Shown piece by piece: positions 1 through 8,284 of a stretch of DNA of 35,843 nt. This stretch comes from Fimihabitans intestinipullorum (GTDB lineage Bacteria > Bacillota_I > Bacilli_A > RF39 > UBA660), in NCBI GenBank assembly GCA_018714965.1, contig DVML01000033.1, positions 1-35,843 of the forward strand, in the 5' to 3' direction. A program made the position numbers and the translations under genes. Each line of letters starts with the position of its first letter. Positions within the stretch are counted from its first letter, which is position 1. The notes beneath the pieces are model-generated. The model saw only the letters and a program-made list of their open reading frames with translations. It ran no database searches and was not told the origin of the DNA.

Positions 1-46
1 CAAGAACTAAAATTTTTAAAAAATTAAATGTTTTAGTTGTTTTTGT
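1..46 (+). terminator. Probable intrinsic terminator of an upstream gene outside the window
   Basis: AACTAAAA (5-12) can pair with TTTTAGTT (31-38), followed by GTTTTTG. The A/T-only stem is weak, so this may equally be chance structure in AT-rich DNA. The rest of 47-180 shows no gene; a TTGACT hexamer at 109-114 has no convincing -10 partner. Confidence 0.35.
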
Positions 47-192
47 CATGCCATAATTTAAACAAATTTTTATTTTCAAACTTTTTCATAAAACTTGTTA
101 AAAATTGCTTGACTTATATATAGTTGTCTACATTCTACAAAACAACTTGCATTTTTATTTACTTCTATCTATCCTTTTCTTAAATTATCCGA

Positions 193-198
193 TATAAT
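193..198 (+). promoter_or_regulatory. Candidate -10 box for the DUF2207 gene
   Basis: TATAAT lies 25 bases before the ATG at 224. No good -35 hexamer is visible at 16-18 bases upstream, so the call rests on the perfect -10 alone. The ribosome-binding site is the GAAAGTGGTG stretch at about 207-216. Confidence 0.4.
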
Positions 199-223
199 AA
201 ACTTAGAAAGTGGTGAATCTAAA

Positions 224-2389
224 ATGTACAAACAAACTAGAAATATTTTTATTATTTTCTTTCTCATCTTTTTTGTTATACCGTTCATCTCTACTTTCTT
301 CTCATACTACGATTCAGAAGAAAGTACAGGTCCAAATGACTACGCACGGATTACAGACGTAGATTACAAAGCAGTCCTTGTAGATGAACCAGGTGAAGGA
401 GGAAAAGTTGTCATTACAGAAAGATTGACTTACGATGTTCACGCAGCCTCTAAGAATAATCTATTCTGGGAATTATGGAGAGATCTTCCAGAAGATTACG
501 TCGACGGACTAAAAGTGGACTATCAAGTAAATTATGTAAAACAAATCAATGATGACGGTACAGAAACAACTTATACCGAAAGCCCAAAACTATATTGGAA
601 TGATAGTGACTACACAAGCATTATATATGGACCGGGAAAATGGTATCATAGTAAAGGCCCATACGATGAAGGACTCGCTAGATATGAATGTGTATTCTTC
701 TACGTAGATGGCTTGTATCGTGGAGATGTGACATTTGAAATTCAATATGAAATGAATAATGCAGCTTTAAGATATAGCGATGTTTCAGAATTATACCTAT
801 CTATGTACTCTGAAGATTCTATCAAACATCTAGAATCTTTTAAAGGTCAGATTTTAATTCCAAATAAAGATATGCCAAAAAAAGGAAACTATCTTGCACA
901 CACGTATGGAACAAATTCTCATACTTTTGATTATAAAGAATCAGATACTTTAAATCCTGGATATCACACATTCTCTTTCGATTTAGATAAAGATGATTTA
1001 AAATTCAAAAGCTACAATAAATACCTAGAATTTTCATTGCTTGCATACAATGAAGACAAACATAGTTTTACAAATTTTGCACCGGACAATTACTATTCCG
1101 ACGATGTCTATCTCGAAGAAGCAATGGATGCGATTGAAGAATATGATAATTTACAAGTAGAAGCGAAACACAATAAGAAAAATTTATTGATTCTTTCTAT
1201 CCTCTTTTCTGTCCTATTCTTGACTTTCGTTATCACAAGAGATAAAAAGATTAGAAAAAAGCATAAATTCTATCAACCGTCTACAAAAATAAAATATTTC
1301 AGAGATATCCCAAGTAATCTAGATCCTTACTTTGCTGCGTCTCTCGTATTCTCAAAACATAAGCATAAAGCAGATATCGGAGACAGTTACTCTGCTCTAC
1401 TTTTAAATCTAGTTAGAAAAGGATACATCGAATTACAAAAAATCTCTGAAACAAAAGATTGGGACTTTGATAATATCTTATTAAAAGTATTATACTTGCC
1501 ACCTACTACGAATCCATTCACACAAATGCCTAGCATACCTGCTTCTAATATCATTTCAAATACGATCAATACCGAAAGTACAATAGCAGGAACTCAACCG
1601 ATCGAGCGATACAATATCAATGGTAAAAAATTAGAAGACCTCTCTCTCAATGAAGAAGCATATTTTAACTTCGTCGTAAAATACGCACATGGAAATTCTA
1701 TTACGATGAAAGAATTCCAAAAGAAAGTTTATTCCGATTATGATAATACAAATGCTTTCGTTGACAAAGTTGAAAACTCTATCGTACATCTCGGTGTTAC
1801 GCGAGGATACTTCCAAAAAGCAGATTATTGTGGTCTTAAAAATCGAACAAATTCTTTAGCAAAATCTTATATTATATTGGCAATTCTCATTATGCTGATA
1901 GGAAATCTAACATGTTCATTCACACGTCTTGATCTCGCATATGGTTCCTTCTTTATCATTGGTATCACACTTATCATAAGCGCCGTCATTTTAAAGAAAT
2001 GCGCAAATCATTACATCTTATTAACACAATTTGGAGAAGACGAATACGAGAAATGGAGAGCACTCTATCGTTTCTTAAATAGTGCTACTTTAATGGACGA
2101 AAAAACTGTAATCGAACTACCTTTATGGGAAGAATACCTCGTATATGCAACAGCATTCGGTATTTCCGATAAAGTGATCAAAGCATTAGAAATCCGTTGT
2201 CCAGATATTACAAACAGTCCACTTCTCAGCAATGGATACTATCGTTCAAGTGGATTCCGTTATACGACTCGTTCTTTCAGTCGAGCAACACGTAGAGCAA
2301 CTTACATCTCTAGAAGTGCTAGATATAGCGGAGGTTCTTACTACGGTGGTGGAGGCCGCGGAGGCGGTGGAGGTGGCGGTGGCCACTAA
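224..2389 (+). CDS. DUF2207 family membrane protein with glycine-rich C-terminus
   Basis: A 721-residue membrane protein of the DUF2207 family, whose molecular role is not established. The sequence shows an N-terminal hydrophobic helix (about residues 8-26), a long extracytoplasmic DUF2207-type region (about 45-300) and a second membrane helix (about 318-338). A cytoplasmic part contains DPYFAASLVFSKHKHK (about 369-384), followed by two more membrane helices (about 545-590). The C-terminus is rich in Tyr, Arg and Ser and ends in an almost pure glycine tract closing with His, a tail typical of this family. It is the only plus-strand gene in the first 14.9 kb and converges on the long minus-strand operon, sharing a terminator with it. 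The family assignment is firm; function is unknown. Confidence 0.85.
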   Translation: MYKQTRNIFIIFFLIFFVIPFISTFFSYYDSEESTGPNDYARITDVDYKAVLVDEPGEGGKVVITERLTYDVHAASKNNLFWELWRDLPEDYVDGLKVDYQVNYVKQINDDGTETTYTESPKLYWNDSDYTSIIYGPGKWYHSKGPYDEGLARYECVFFYVDGLYRGDVTFEIQYEMNNAALRYSDVSELYLSMYSEDSIKHLESFKGQILIPNKDMPKKGNYLAHTYGTNSHTFDYKESDTLNPGYHTFSFDLDKDDLKFKSYNKYLEFSLLAYNEDKHSFTNFAPDNYYSDDVYLEEAMDAIEEYDNLQVEAKHNKKNLLILSILFSVLFLTFVITRDKKIRKKHKFYQPSTKIKYFRDIPSNLDPYFAASLVFSKHKHKADIGDSYSALLLNLVRKGYIELQKISETKDWDFDNILLKVLYLPPTTNPFTQMPSIPASNIISNTINTESTIAGTQPIERYNINGKKLEDLSLNEEAYFNFVVKYAHGNSITMKEFQKKVYSDYDNTNAFVDKVENSIVHLGVTRGYFQKADYCGLKNRTNSLAKSYIILAILIMLIGNLTCSFTRLDLAYGSFFIIGITLIISAVILKKCANHYILLTQFGEDEYEKWRALYRFLNSATLMDEKTVIELPLWEEYLVYATAFGISDKVIKALEIRCPDITNSPLLSNGYYRSSGFRYTTRSFSRATRRATYISRSARYSGGSYYGGGGRGGGGGGGGH

Positions 2390-2424
2390 AAAAGAATAAT
2401 TCCAGTTTTGGATTATTCTTTTTC
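2389..2424. terminator. Bidirectional terminator between DUF2207 gene and the minus-strand operon
   Basis: AAAAAGAATAAT (2389-2400) pairs with ATTATTCTTTTT (2412-2423), with CCA/TGG extending the stem across one bulged base. A-rich and T-rich flanks make it usable from both sides. It overlaps the stop codon of the homospermidine-synthase-like gene. Confidence 0.75.
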
Positions 2425-3894
2425 TTTTGCAAAAAAATCTTTCGATTGTATATCTGAAAAATCAATTTCTAATTTGTCTGCAAGCAATTTCTTGTCGAAT
2501 GTTTTATAAATTGTCTTTGATATATATTTCTCAGCGATCTTTAAAATATAGTGATAATCTAAAATATCATCCGGAAAGTAAATTCCACCTTGATGCTGAT
2601 GTTTCAACATCCAACAAAGTGCAGCAAGTGCTGACATTGCAACTGGTGTAATCGTTGGTGTCTGCCAATAAGAATCTTTTTTATGGCGATACAAATAAGA
2701 TAATTCAATTCGATTTCCTACCCATACAGGATCGAATTTTTCACCAATTAGTAAAACTCCTACATACTCAGTACCTTCTTCTATTTTTTCTTGATAAACA
2801 ATTTCTGAATCATTTGGATAAATATGTCCTCTTACAATACTATTCCCTATTTCATTTTCAACATCTTGAGGTTTCTTCGGATCTGGATTAGGATAATCAT
2901 TCACCTTTGACTTCTCTAAATATTCTTTTGCTAGATCACAAGGAGAATAGACAAACATCACAGAAGGACGATATACTGTTTTACCATCTTCTACAATAGA
3001 AAGATGATCTGCTATCGTAATTGTCTCTTCGTGTGGTACTAAATATCCTTCAAAAGTACCATTCGGATAATACGTACGACATTTCATATCACAAGCAAGT
3101 TTTGTATATTCTAAAAAACCTCTTTCTAAATCTAACATTCGATATTGGTCTTTTTCTTTTAACCGTTCATGTGTTCCAATATTCTGAGTTGCTTCGCTTA
3201 ATAATTCAAAGAAGAAAGAATCACAACACCAAGTGCTGACTAACTTGTTTTCATTATATTCTTCTTTTACCTTTTGTAAATCGATATCGTTTACATGTAT
3301 CATGCGAATTTTTAAAATTCTTGCGATTTCATTCAACTTATTCTCTTTCAATAACTGTTTTAAATGTTTGTCTTTTTTATACTGCGTATGAACGATATAT
3401 TCGATTCCTGCTTGTACAAAATGCGAAACCAAACCGGGGTTATTTCCATGTTGTAATACGATAGGATACTGATTGTATCGCGGATCGTTCTCATATTTTT
3501 TTCTAAGTTCTTTCTTTAAAAGATTCTCGTTAAAAATACTATACCAATTTTCAGGCCAATCCGCTTCTCCCGTATTCAGATACATAATATTATTTTCGCT
3601 ACACCATTGACATAGATCTCTCGTTCCAACAGTATCAGCAAAATCGATAAGAATATCTCCCTGACTCAAAAATGTACTAAAAACTTCTTTAAAATTATCT
3701 TTGTTAATGTCACAAACAAAAAAGTTGGCGGAAATTCCACCCAGATTCATATAAGGTTCAAATTCAAATTGGTTTCTCGTAATCACGATATAGTTATTTT
3801 CATCAAATTGAATTTCATGGGATACCTTTTCAAAAAAACTTTTTCCTACCGCACCAAAACCAAATTGTACAATTTTCCCACTATATTTTATCAT
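2413..3894 (-). CDS. Homospermidine synthase-like protein (saccharopine dehydrogenase superfamily)
   Basis: 493 residues. Characterised homospermidine synthases use NAD+ to join the aminobutyl group of one diamine to putrescine, giving sym-homospermidine. The protein has a Rossmann motif GFGAVG (12-17), HGNNPGLVSHF (149-159), STWCCDSFFFE (220-230), LVPHEETITIADHLS (285-299) and VYRPSVMFVYSPCD (307-320). These match, in order, CGANPGMVSWF, NTWSVEGFVSE, the THNESISIADF segment and VYRPTCHYAYHPCND of the Blastochloris viridis enzyme as I remember it. Trp222 and Glu230 thus correspond to its active-site Trp and Glu, and His288 to its active-site His. It is the last gene of the operon, 16 bases after the 216-residue unknown protein. 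Start ATG follows GGGGAAGTG. The family is secure; the exact polyamine product is inferred. Confidence 0.85.
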   Translation of the reverse strand: MIKYSGKIVQFGFGAVGKSFFEKVSHEIQFDENNYIVITRNQFEFEPYMNLGGISANFFVCDINKDNFKEVFSTFLSQGDILIDFADTVGTRDLCQWCSENNIMYLNTGEADWPENWYSIFNENLLKKELRKKYENDPRYNQYPIVLQHGNNPGLVSHFVQAGIEYIVHTQYKKDKHLKQLLKENKLNEIARILKIRMIHVNDIDLQKVKEEYNENKLVSTWCCDSFFFELLSEATQNIGTHERLKEKDQYRMLDLERGFLEYTKLACDMKCRTYYPNGTFEGYLVPHEETITIADHLSIVEDGKTVYRPSVMFVYSPCDLAKEYLEKSKVNDYPNPDPKKPQDVENEIGNSIVRGHIYPNDSEIVYQEKIEEGTEYVGVLLIGEKFDPVWVGNRIELSYLYRHKKDSYWQTPTITPVAMSALAALCWMLKHQHQGGIYFPDDILDYHYILKIAEKYISKTIYKTFDKKLLADKLEIDFSDIQSKDFFAKEKE

Positions 3895-3910
3895 TGCATC
3901 ACTTCCCCGA

Positions 3911-4561
3911 TCACAACTCTTTTTCTTTGATTTTCTTTATTTTAATTTCTCTTGCTTCTTCATATCCATTTGTAAATAAAATTTTGATATTCTTTTTTTG
4001 ATATGGATATAGCACTTTCTTCAAATCTCTCGATAATTGATTTCCTCTCACCACGATCTTTGTAATACCATTTTGTAAAAAATAATCTGGTGAAGGAATA
4101 TCTTGTGGATAAATATCCCAGCTATTATCAAAGATAGATGGATCTATTTTATATCGATTCAAACGATTTCGATCTAAAAGAAATACAGGTGGTGCATCTT
4201 CTTCTAATACTATCTTTTCTAACTCTAAAGCTCCCCATACTAATAATGGCTCTATCATAGCATTATTCGTAGTAGAAGAAACACCTATAGATGGATTAGT
4301 CCCATTAAATATCGGAATTGGACGGTATCCAAGATGAGCAAGTGCGATTCCTTCTTTGATGCTATCTACTCCTTCGATATCTATGATAATTGCAGTATCT
4401 TTGCTTAAATTATTTATATAAAATATCTTTGGAATGCTATCATCGATAATTTCGTGAACTTGATACGGGTTATCGATTCCAATAAATGGAACAGGTCTCA
4501 CCCAATCTACCCATCTCTTTCCAGTAGGTGCCCACTTTTTATAGACTTCTTTTCCTGTCAT
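3911..4561 (-). CDS. Conserved-looking protein of unknown function between ATP-grasp ligase and homospermidine synthase-like genes
   Basis: 216 residues, cytoplasmic, with no signal peptide or membrane helix. I do not recognise a family. Visible landmarks are WAPTGKRWVDWVRPVPF near the N-terminus, an alternating hydrophobic AIIIDIEGVDS segment, RPIPIFNGTNPS, APPVFLLDRNRLNRYK and KIVVRGNQLSRDLKK, which suggest an alpha/beta fold. The ATG at 4561 is chosen over one six codons upstream because the only Shine-Dalgarno sequence, AAAGGAA, lies between the two. The start overlaps the end of the ATP-grasp gene by 23 bases and the stop is 16 bases before the homospermidine-synthase-like gene, so translational coupling and a shared pathway are likely. 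A substrate-supplying, scaffolding or regulatory role is possible, but none can be read from the sequence. Confidence 0.8.
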   Translation of the reverse strand: MTGKEVYKKWAPTGKRWVDWVRPVPFIGIDNPYQVHEIIDDSIPKIFYINNLSKDTAIIIDIEGVDSIKEGIALAHLGYRPIPIFNGTNPSIGVSSTTNNAMIEPLLVWGALELEKIVLEEDAPPVFLLDRNRLNRYKIDPSIFDNSWDIYPQDIPSPDYFLQNGITKIVVRGNQLSRDLKKVLYPYQKKNIKILFTNGYEEAREIKIKKIKEKEL

Positions 4562-5774
4562 CTTTTTTATTCCTTTCAATCAAAACTGGTATATCGGCAG
4601 CATCGGAATCAATTCTATTTTTCTCACTGATTCTAGCGTAAAATCCGGCATGGTTTCCATCTACACTATATGAGCCTAAACAGACGTGAAAAAGTTCTCC
4701 ATCTGGACTCTTCAAAGGCTTACTTAGAAATTTTTTCTGTGCAAGATATCGTTTTGGATGTCTACGAACATCTTTTAAAATTGTTTGATATTCACCTTCA
4801 CTACAAGCTTCTGGAATAGAAATTTTTTCTCCTACTCTACCCCAAGCAGGCTTATATATATATCCATCTTTTCTTTTTACATTTTTCACTTCGATCGTAT
4901 CTGGAAGTAATTTTCTCCATGTTTCTAATGAAATTCCGTGTTGTTCTAATAGACCCCATATAAGTGGAAATCGTTTTGTTTGAGCGAATATTGCAATTGG
5001 ATGATTACAAGAAGGCGTAGTCGTATCAAAATAACCTACCCATGTTTTTGGTTTGATTTCTTTCAACCACTCTAAAGGAGTAAAACGTACGATACAATCG
5101 ATCTTACCTTGATTTCCATCTAAAATACTCATAGCTTCTCTATTTTCGAATCGCACGTGATCTGCTGCACCATAAAGCGAATGAAAGCCAAGTGATTCCA
5201 TTTTATCTCCAATATACTGCATCACCTGACGATCATCACTATAAGATGTACAATGTACAAACATGATCGTGCCATTACGTTTTATTTTTTTCGCAATCGT
5301 TTTTGCTAAAATGTCTCCAAAATCGATACTATCATAACTTTTCCGAGATTTAGATAGATATCGAATTGCTAATTTAGGTAATAACGAAGCTTCTGCAAAG
5401 CCTCCTGGAACATCACTATTCACTTCGCTAATAACCCATTTTTCATCAATCGTAGGATGAAAATCATAACGCATTAATCGAATATGCCTCTTTGGATCGT
5501 ACTCTTTCATTCGCTTCAATTCACACGAAATCTTCTTAGGAATTTCTAATCGTTTTGCAAAATCTAAATGTCGATTTAAAAACTCCTCTGCACATCTCGT
5601 CTCCGAATCCAACATCTCAGTCAACTCTGCTAGTTCTTTAGCTTCTTTCTCCGTTATGACAAGAGCATATTTTGCAAGTGTATTATGATCTAAAAATTGA
5701 GGATCCCATTTATAACAATCAAAAATCGCATCCACTCGATACTCTTCATAATTTGGTATAGATACTAATTTCAT
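4539..5774 (-). CDS. Glutathionylspermidine synthase-like ATP-grasp ligase (synthetase domain only)
   Basis: 411 residues. The glutathionylspermidine synthetase family forms an amide bond between a peptide or amino-acid carboxylate and a polyamine amine, with ATP. Diagnostic elements are MRYDFHPT (101-108), SEVNSDVPGGFAEAS (116-130) and the late ATP-grasp loop KPAWGRVGEKI (about 308-318). They match the RxDF...ExN and KPxxGREG pattern of GspS; Arg102, Asp104, Glu117 and Asn119 sit at the Mg/ATP ligand positions. The amidase domain of E. coli GspS is absent, as in the single-domain YgiC/YjfC-like homologues. Proximity to a homospermidine-synthase-like gene suggests that a polyamine is the amine substrate; the acyl partner is unknown. 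GAGAG precedes the ATG by about six bases. Confidence 0.8.
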   Translation of the reverse strand: MKLVSIPNYEEYRVDAIFDCYKWDPQFLDHNTLAKYALVITEKEAKELAELTEMLDSETRCAEEFLNRHLDFAKRLEIPKKISCELKRMKEYDPKRHIRLMRYDFHPTIDEKWVISEVNSDVPGGFAEASLLPKLAIRYLSKSRKSYDSIDFGDILAKTIAKKIKRNGTIMFVHCTSYSDDRQVMQYIGDKMESLGFHSLYGAADHVRFENREAMSILDGNQGKIDCIVRFTPLEWLKEIKPKTWVGYFDTTTPSCNHPIAIFAQTKRFPLIWGLLEQHGISLETWRKLLPDTIEVKNVKRKDGYIYKPAWGRVGEKISIPEACSEGEYQTILKDVRRHPKRYLAQKKFLSKPLKSPDGELFHVCLGSYSVDGNHAGFYARISEKNRIDSDAADIPVLIERNKKDDRKRSL

Positions 5775-5804
5775 AAACGCTCTCTTTTCTAAATAAAAAT
5801 AATA

Positions 5805-6953
5805 CTACCATCCTCTTTTTCGGTACATTTCTCTTTGGGCTGCTAAATCATTGGCTGCTTGTAATATATTAGAATTGTTACTTAACTTCGCCTGCTCTTC
5901 TAGTTTTTGTTCAAATTTTTCATTGACAAGTGACTCCAACTTTTGTTTCACTGCACTGTCATATTCATAGTCATCCTCATAATCAATCGGTAAAAGGTCA
6001 TTTTCCCGATGATATTTCCAAGCGTCATTCATACAGGTTTCTTGTAAACGAATGCGAATTTCATTCGCTCCAATCTGCCAAAACTTATTTGCACCAGATG
6101 TGATACGTTCGATAGAATCATCGACAATCCATTCCACCATAGCGTCAAATTGCTGATATTCTTCATCCGTTAAATTTAAATCTCCCACTATGATACCATG
6201 TCGCGCAAAACATTCTAATTCTCCCTGTTCACAACCTCTTAAAATCCATCTTCTATGTTGTTCAAAATTAGGCAGAACTTTTTCCACCGCTTGAAACATT
6301 CTCCCTTTCATAGTCCATGTCATTTCTTTCGACTTGTCCTTTTCTTCCTGTGTTGCCTGACGATGATACGATGAAATCACAGTCATATTACTAATCCCAA
6401 AAAGATTTCTACATAACCCATATACATCGGTAATAGAATTCGAATCTAATGGCCTTGCATCCGGAAACAATAAATCAATAAATGTAAATCCACCTTTTTC
6501 TCTATCTTCATCATAATAAATATTTTTATCTTTTAATTCAAGTCCCATGTGAAACAGTTCACATATATCTCTTACACATTGTTCGTAATGTGAATCTGGT
6601 GCTTGTAATAATCTTGATTGTCTTTCTAATTGTACTTTAGTTTCATTGTTCCTGCTACTATAATTAGCAAAACTGACACCAGGAGCTCTTTCCTGTAATA
6701 CCCAACAGATATTATTCTCTCCTTTTTCTACACGTTTGATCGCCAAATGAGCAGGCGTTCTTACACCTTTATTTCTCTTCTTATTTGCTTCTTCTGCTAT
6801 CATTTCCTCTTTTTCCCGTGCGAATCCATATTTGGTTAACATCTCATACTTGACTAATACAACATCGTCAAAATGATATGCTGCACTACCTCCATCGCTC
6901 GTGTTTGGCATTTCTTTTGCCTTCTCAATATACTCATTTATATCATAATTCAT
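5805..6953 (-). CDS. Protein-kinase-like fold protein with altered catalytic loop
   Basis: 382 residues. A kinase-like layout is visible: a glycine-containing loop GGSAAYHF (21-28), VLVKY with Lys35 in the place of the ATP-binding lysine, a hinge-like VLQERAPGVSF (85-95), a catalytic-loop-like LELKDKNIYYD (138-148) and FTFIDLLF (156-163), whose Asp160 fits the DFG aspartate. The HRD aspartate position holds Glu139, five residues before Asn144, so it may be an atypical kinase or a pseudokinase. The C-terminal part (about 210-382) is helical and charged, with no family I recognise. The start follows GAGGTG by five bases. It lies 30 bases before the ATP-grasp gene, in the same operon. Substrate unknown; a small-molecule phosphotransferase is an alternative. 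Confidence 0.6.
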   Translation of the reverse strand: MNYDINEYIEKAKEMPNTSDGGSAAYHFDDVVLVKYEMLTKYGFAREKEEMIAEEANKKRNKGVRTPAHLAIKRVEKGENNICWVLQERAPGVSFANYSSRNNETKVQLERQSRLLQAPDSHYEQCVRDICELFHMGLELKDKNIYYDEDREKGGFTFIDLLFPDARPLDSNSITDVYGLCRNLFGISNMTVISSYHRQATQEEKDKSKEMTWTMKGRMFQAVEKVLPNFEQHRRWILRGCEQGELECFARHGIIVGDLNLTDEEYQQFDAMVEWIVDDSIERITSGANKFWQIGANEIRIRLQETCMNDAWKYHRENDLLPIDYEDDYEYDSAVKQKLESLVNEKFEQKLEEQAKLSNNSNILQAANDLAAQREMYRKRGW

Positions 6954-6991
6954 AATGACACCTCATTTCCACATTTTTTATTCGATAGAAT

Positions 6992-7594
6992 CTACATATG
7001 ACTAGCAATAAAATCTACGACATCATCTTCATTTACCTTTATAAGATCCATATCTTCCTCTGTAACATCGGTAAAGTACTTATCTATTTTCTTATATTTA
7101 GAAATAGAATTTAATGGATATCCAGGATTCATTTTAAGAGATTTTGTATCTACCATATAAAAATTATCCTTATCCCAAGTATATGTACTCTCTTCACCTT
7201 TTTCATTGATCAATGCAAGTCCATAAATCCATTTGCAATTCGCTTTTCCATCGATCCCATATTCTTTTACCAATTGAGTATAATAATCTAACATTTCCTC
7301 GTCACTTAAAGTTTTTCCATTTACTCTTCTTACATATAATCCTGGTTGTTTATCGCTAGGAACACCTTCCATATATAAAGTATCATCCATTCCTATCACA
7401 GGCATATGTTCCTTTTCATAACAAGCTCTCGCTTTAATTAGTGCATTCTCTATCGCATCTGTACCATCTTCTTTAATATCTAAATGAATTCCTAGATCTT
7501 TTAAAGACAATACCTCTATTCCTTTTTCTAACAAACCTTTTGAAAATCTTTTCGCTTTACTTTGATTTCCTGTAGCAAATAATAACTTCTTCAT
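6992..7594 (-). CDS. RdgB/HAM1-family nucleoside triphosphate pyrophosphatase
   Basis: 200 residues, the usual family length. Members hydrolyse non-canonical purine triphosphates (ITP, dITP, XTP) to monophosphates and pyrophosphate, keeping the nucleotide pool clean. The N-terminal KLLFATGNQSKAKRF is the family NTP-binding motif, followed by EDGTDAIENALIKARACYE and VIGMDDTLYMEGV, which stands where (A)DDSGLEVDAL is usual. PGLYVRR then replaces PGVYSARY. These deviations suggest a divergent subfamily whose substrate may differ. AAGGAG at the end of the preceding gene serves as ribosome-binding site. It sits directly after a uracil-DNA-glycosylase-family gene, which pairs two nucleotide-hygiene functions. 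Confidence 0.8.
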   Translation of the reverse strand: MKKLLFATGNQSKAKRFSKGLLEKGIEVLSLKDLGIHLDIKEDGTDAIENALIKARACYEKEHMPVIGMDDTLYMEGVPSDKQPGLYVRRVNGKTLSDEEMLDYYTQLVKEYGIDGKANCKWIYGLALINEKGEESTYTWDKDNFYMVDTKSLKMNPGYPLNSISKYKKIDKYFTDVTEEDMDLIKVNEDDVVDFIASHM

Positions 7595-7604
7595 AACATT
7601 CTCC

Positions 7605-8264
7605 TTACTCTTTATCTTTTAAAGTACGAATAATATAAGAAATATCATCGATCGCTTTATCGATATGAAACCTTCCATTACCAACTGGATAAAATACGGA
7701 ATAACAATCGTATTCTTTTCCATTGATACACTTCTGAAATAATTTACATCGACACTGAGAAACCGATATCTTCTCACCTAGAACAATCGAACTTACTTGA
7801 TTTCCAAATAAAATAACTACTTTAGGTTGAATCAATTCGATCTCAGTTTCTAATAGGTTTAAATATTTCTTATATACACAATCAGGCAATGGCCTCGCAT
7901 CTAATTGAGTACACTTTCCAAGATTTGTAATAAAGTATCGATGCTTTTTTACATTCTCGTATACTTCAGAAGCGAATTTCTCTGTCCATTCGCTTCCTTT
8001 AATAGCTCTAATCTTAGTATAGATATCTTGATCCAATAAACCGATTCGATAAAATAAATCCCATATATTTTTCGTTCCTATCCACGGTGATTTTAATCCC
8101 TTCCAGTCCTTAGAGGAAGCGATATTTCTTCCCGTCGGATTCATAAAGACAAAGCAAATATCAGGATAATCAGCACAACCACCATAGTAAATAGAATCTA
8201 ATTCTTTCGCCCCATATTTCTGTTGTAACTTATCATATTCTTTATGTAATTCTTCTAGTTTCAA
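7605..8264 (-). CDS. Uracil-DNA glycosylase superfamily protein
   Basis: 219 residues. Superfamily members flip out and excise uracil (or other damaged bases) from DNA. Recognisable elements are CFVFMNPTGRN (the GxxPG-like loop of the family), YFITNLGKCTQLDARPLPDC, IQPKVVILFGNQVSSIVLG (the central strand preceding the conserved loop) and YPVGNGRFH near the C-terminus in place of the HPS/HPG motif. The Cys residues do not form an obvious iron-sulfur pattern, so family 4 or 5 activity is not assured; it could be a UDG-fold protein with another role. The start codon is TTG at 8264, chosen because GGAGG lies seven bases upstream and no nearby ATG exists. Confidence 0.7.
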   Translation of the reverse strand: MKLEELHKEYDKLQQKYGAKELDSIYYGGCADYPDICFVFMNPTGRNIASSKDWKGLKSPWIGTKNIWDLFYRIGLLDQDIYTKIRAIKGSEWTEKFASEVYENVKKHRYFITNLGKCTQLDARPLPDCVYKKYLNLLETEIELIQPKVVILFGNQVSSIVLGEKISVSQCRCKLFQKCINGKEYDCYSVFYPVGNGRFHIDKAIDDISYIIRTLKDKE

Positions 8265-8284
8265 TGATAAACCTCCATCTCACA

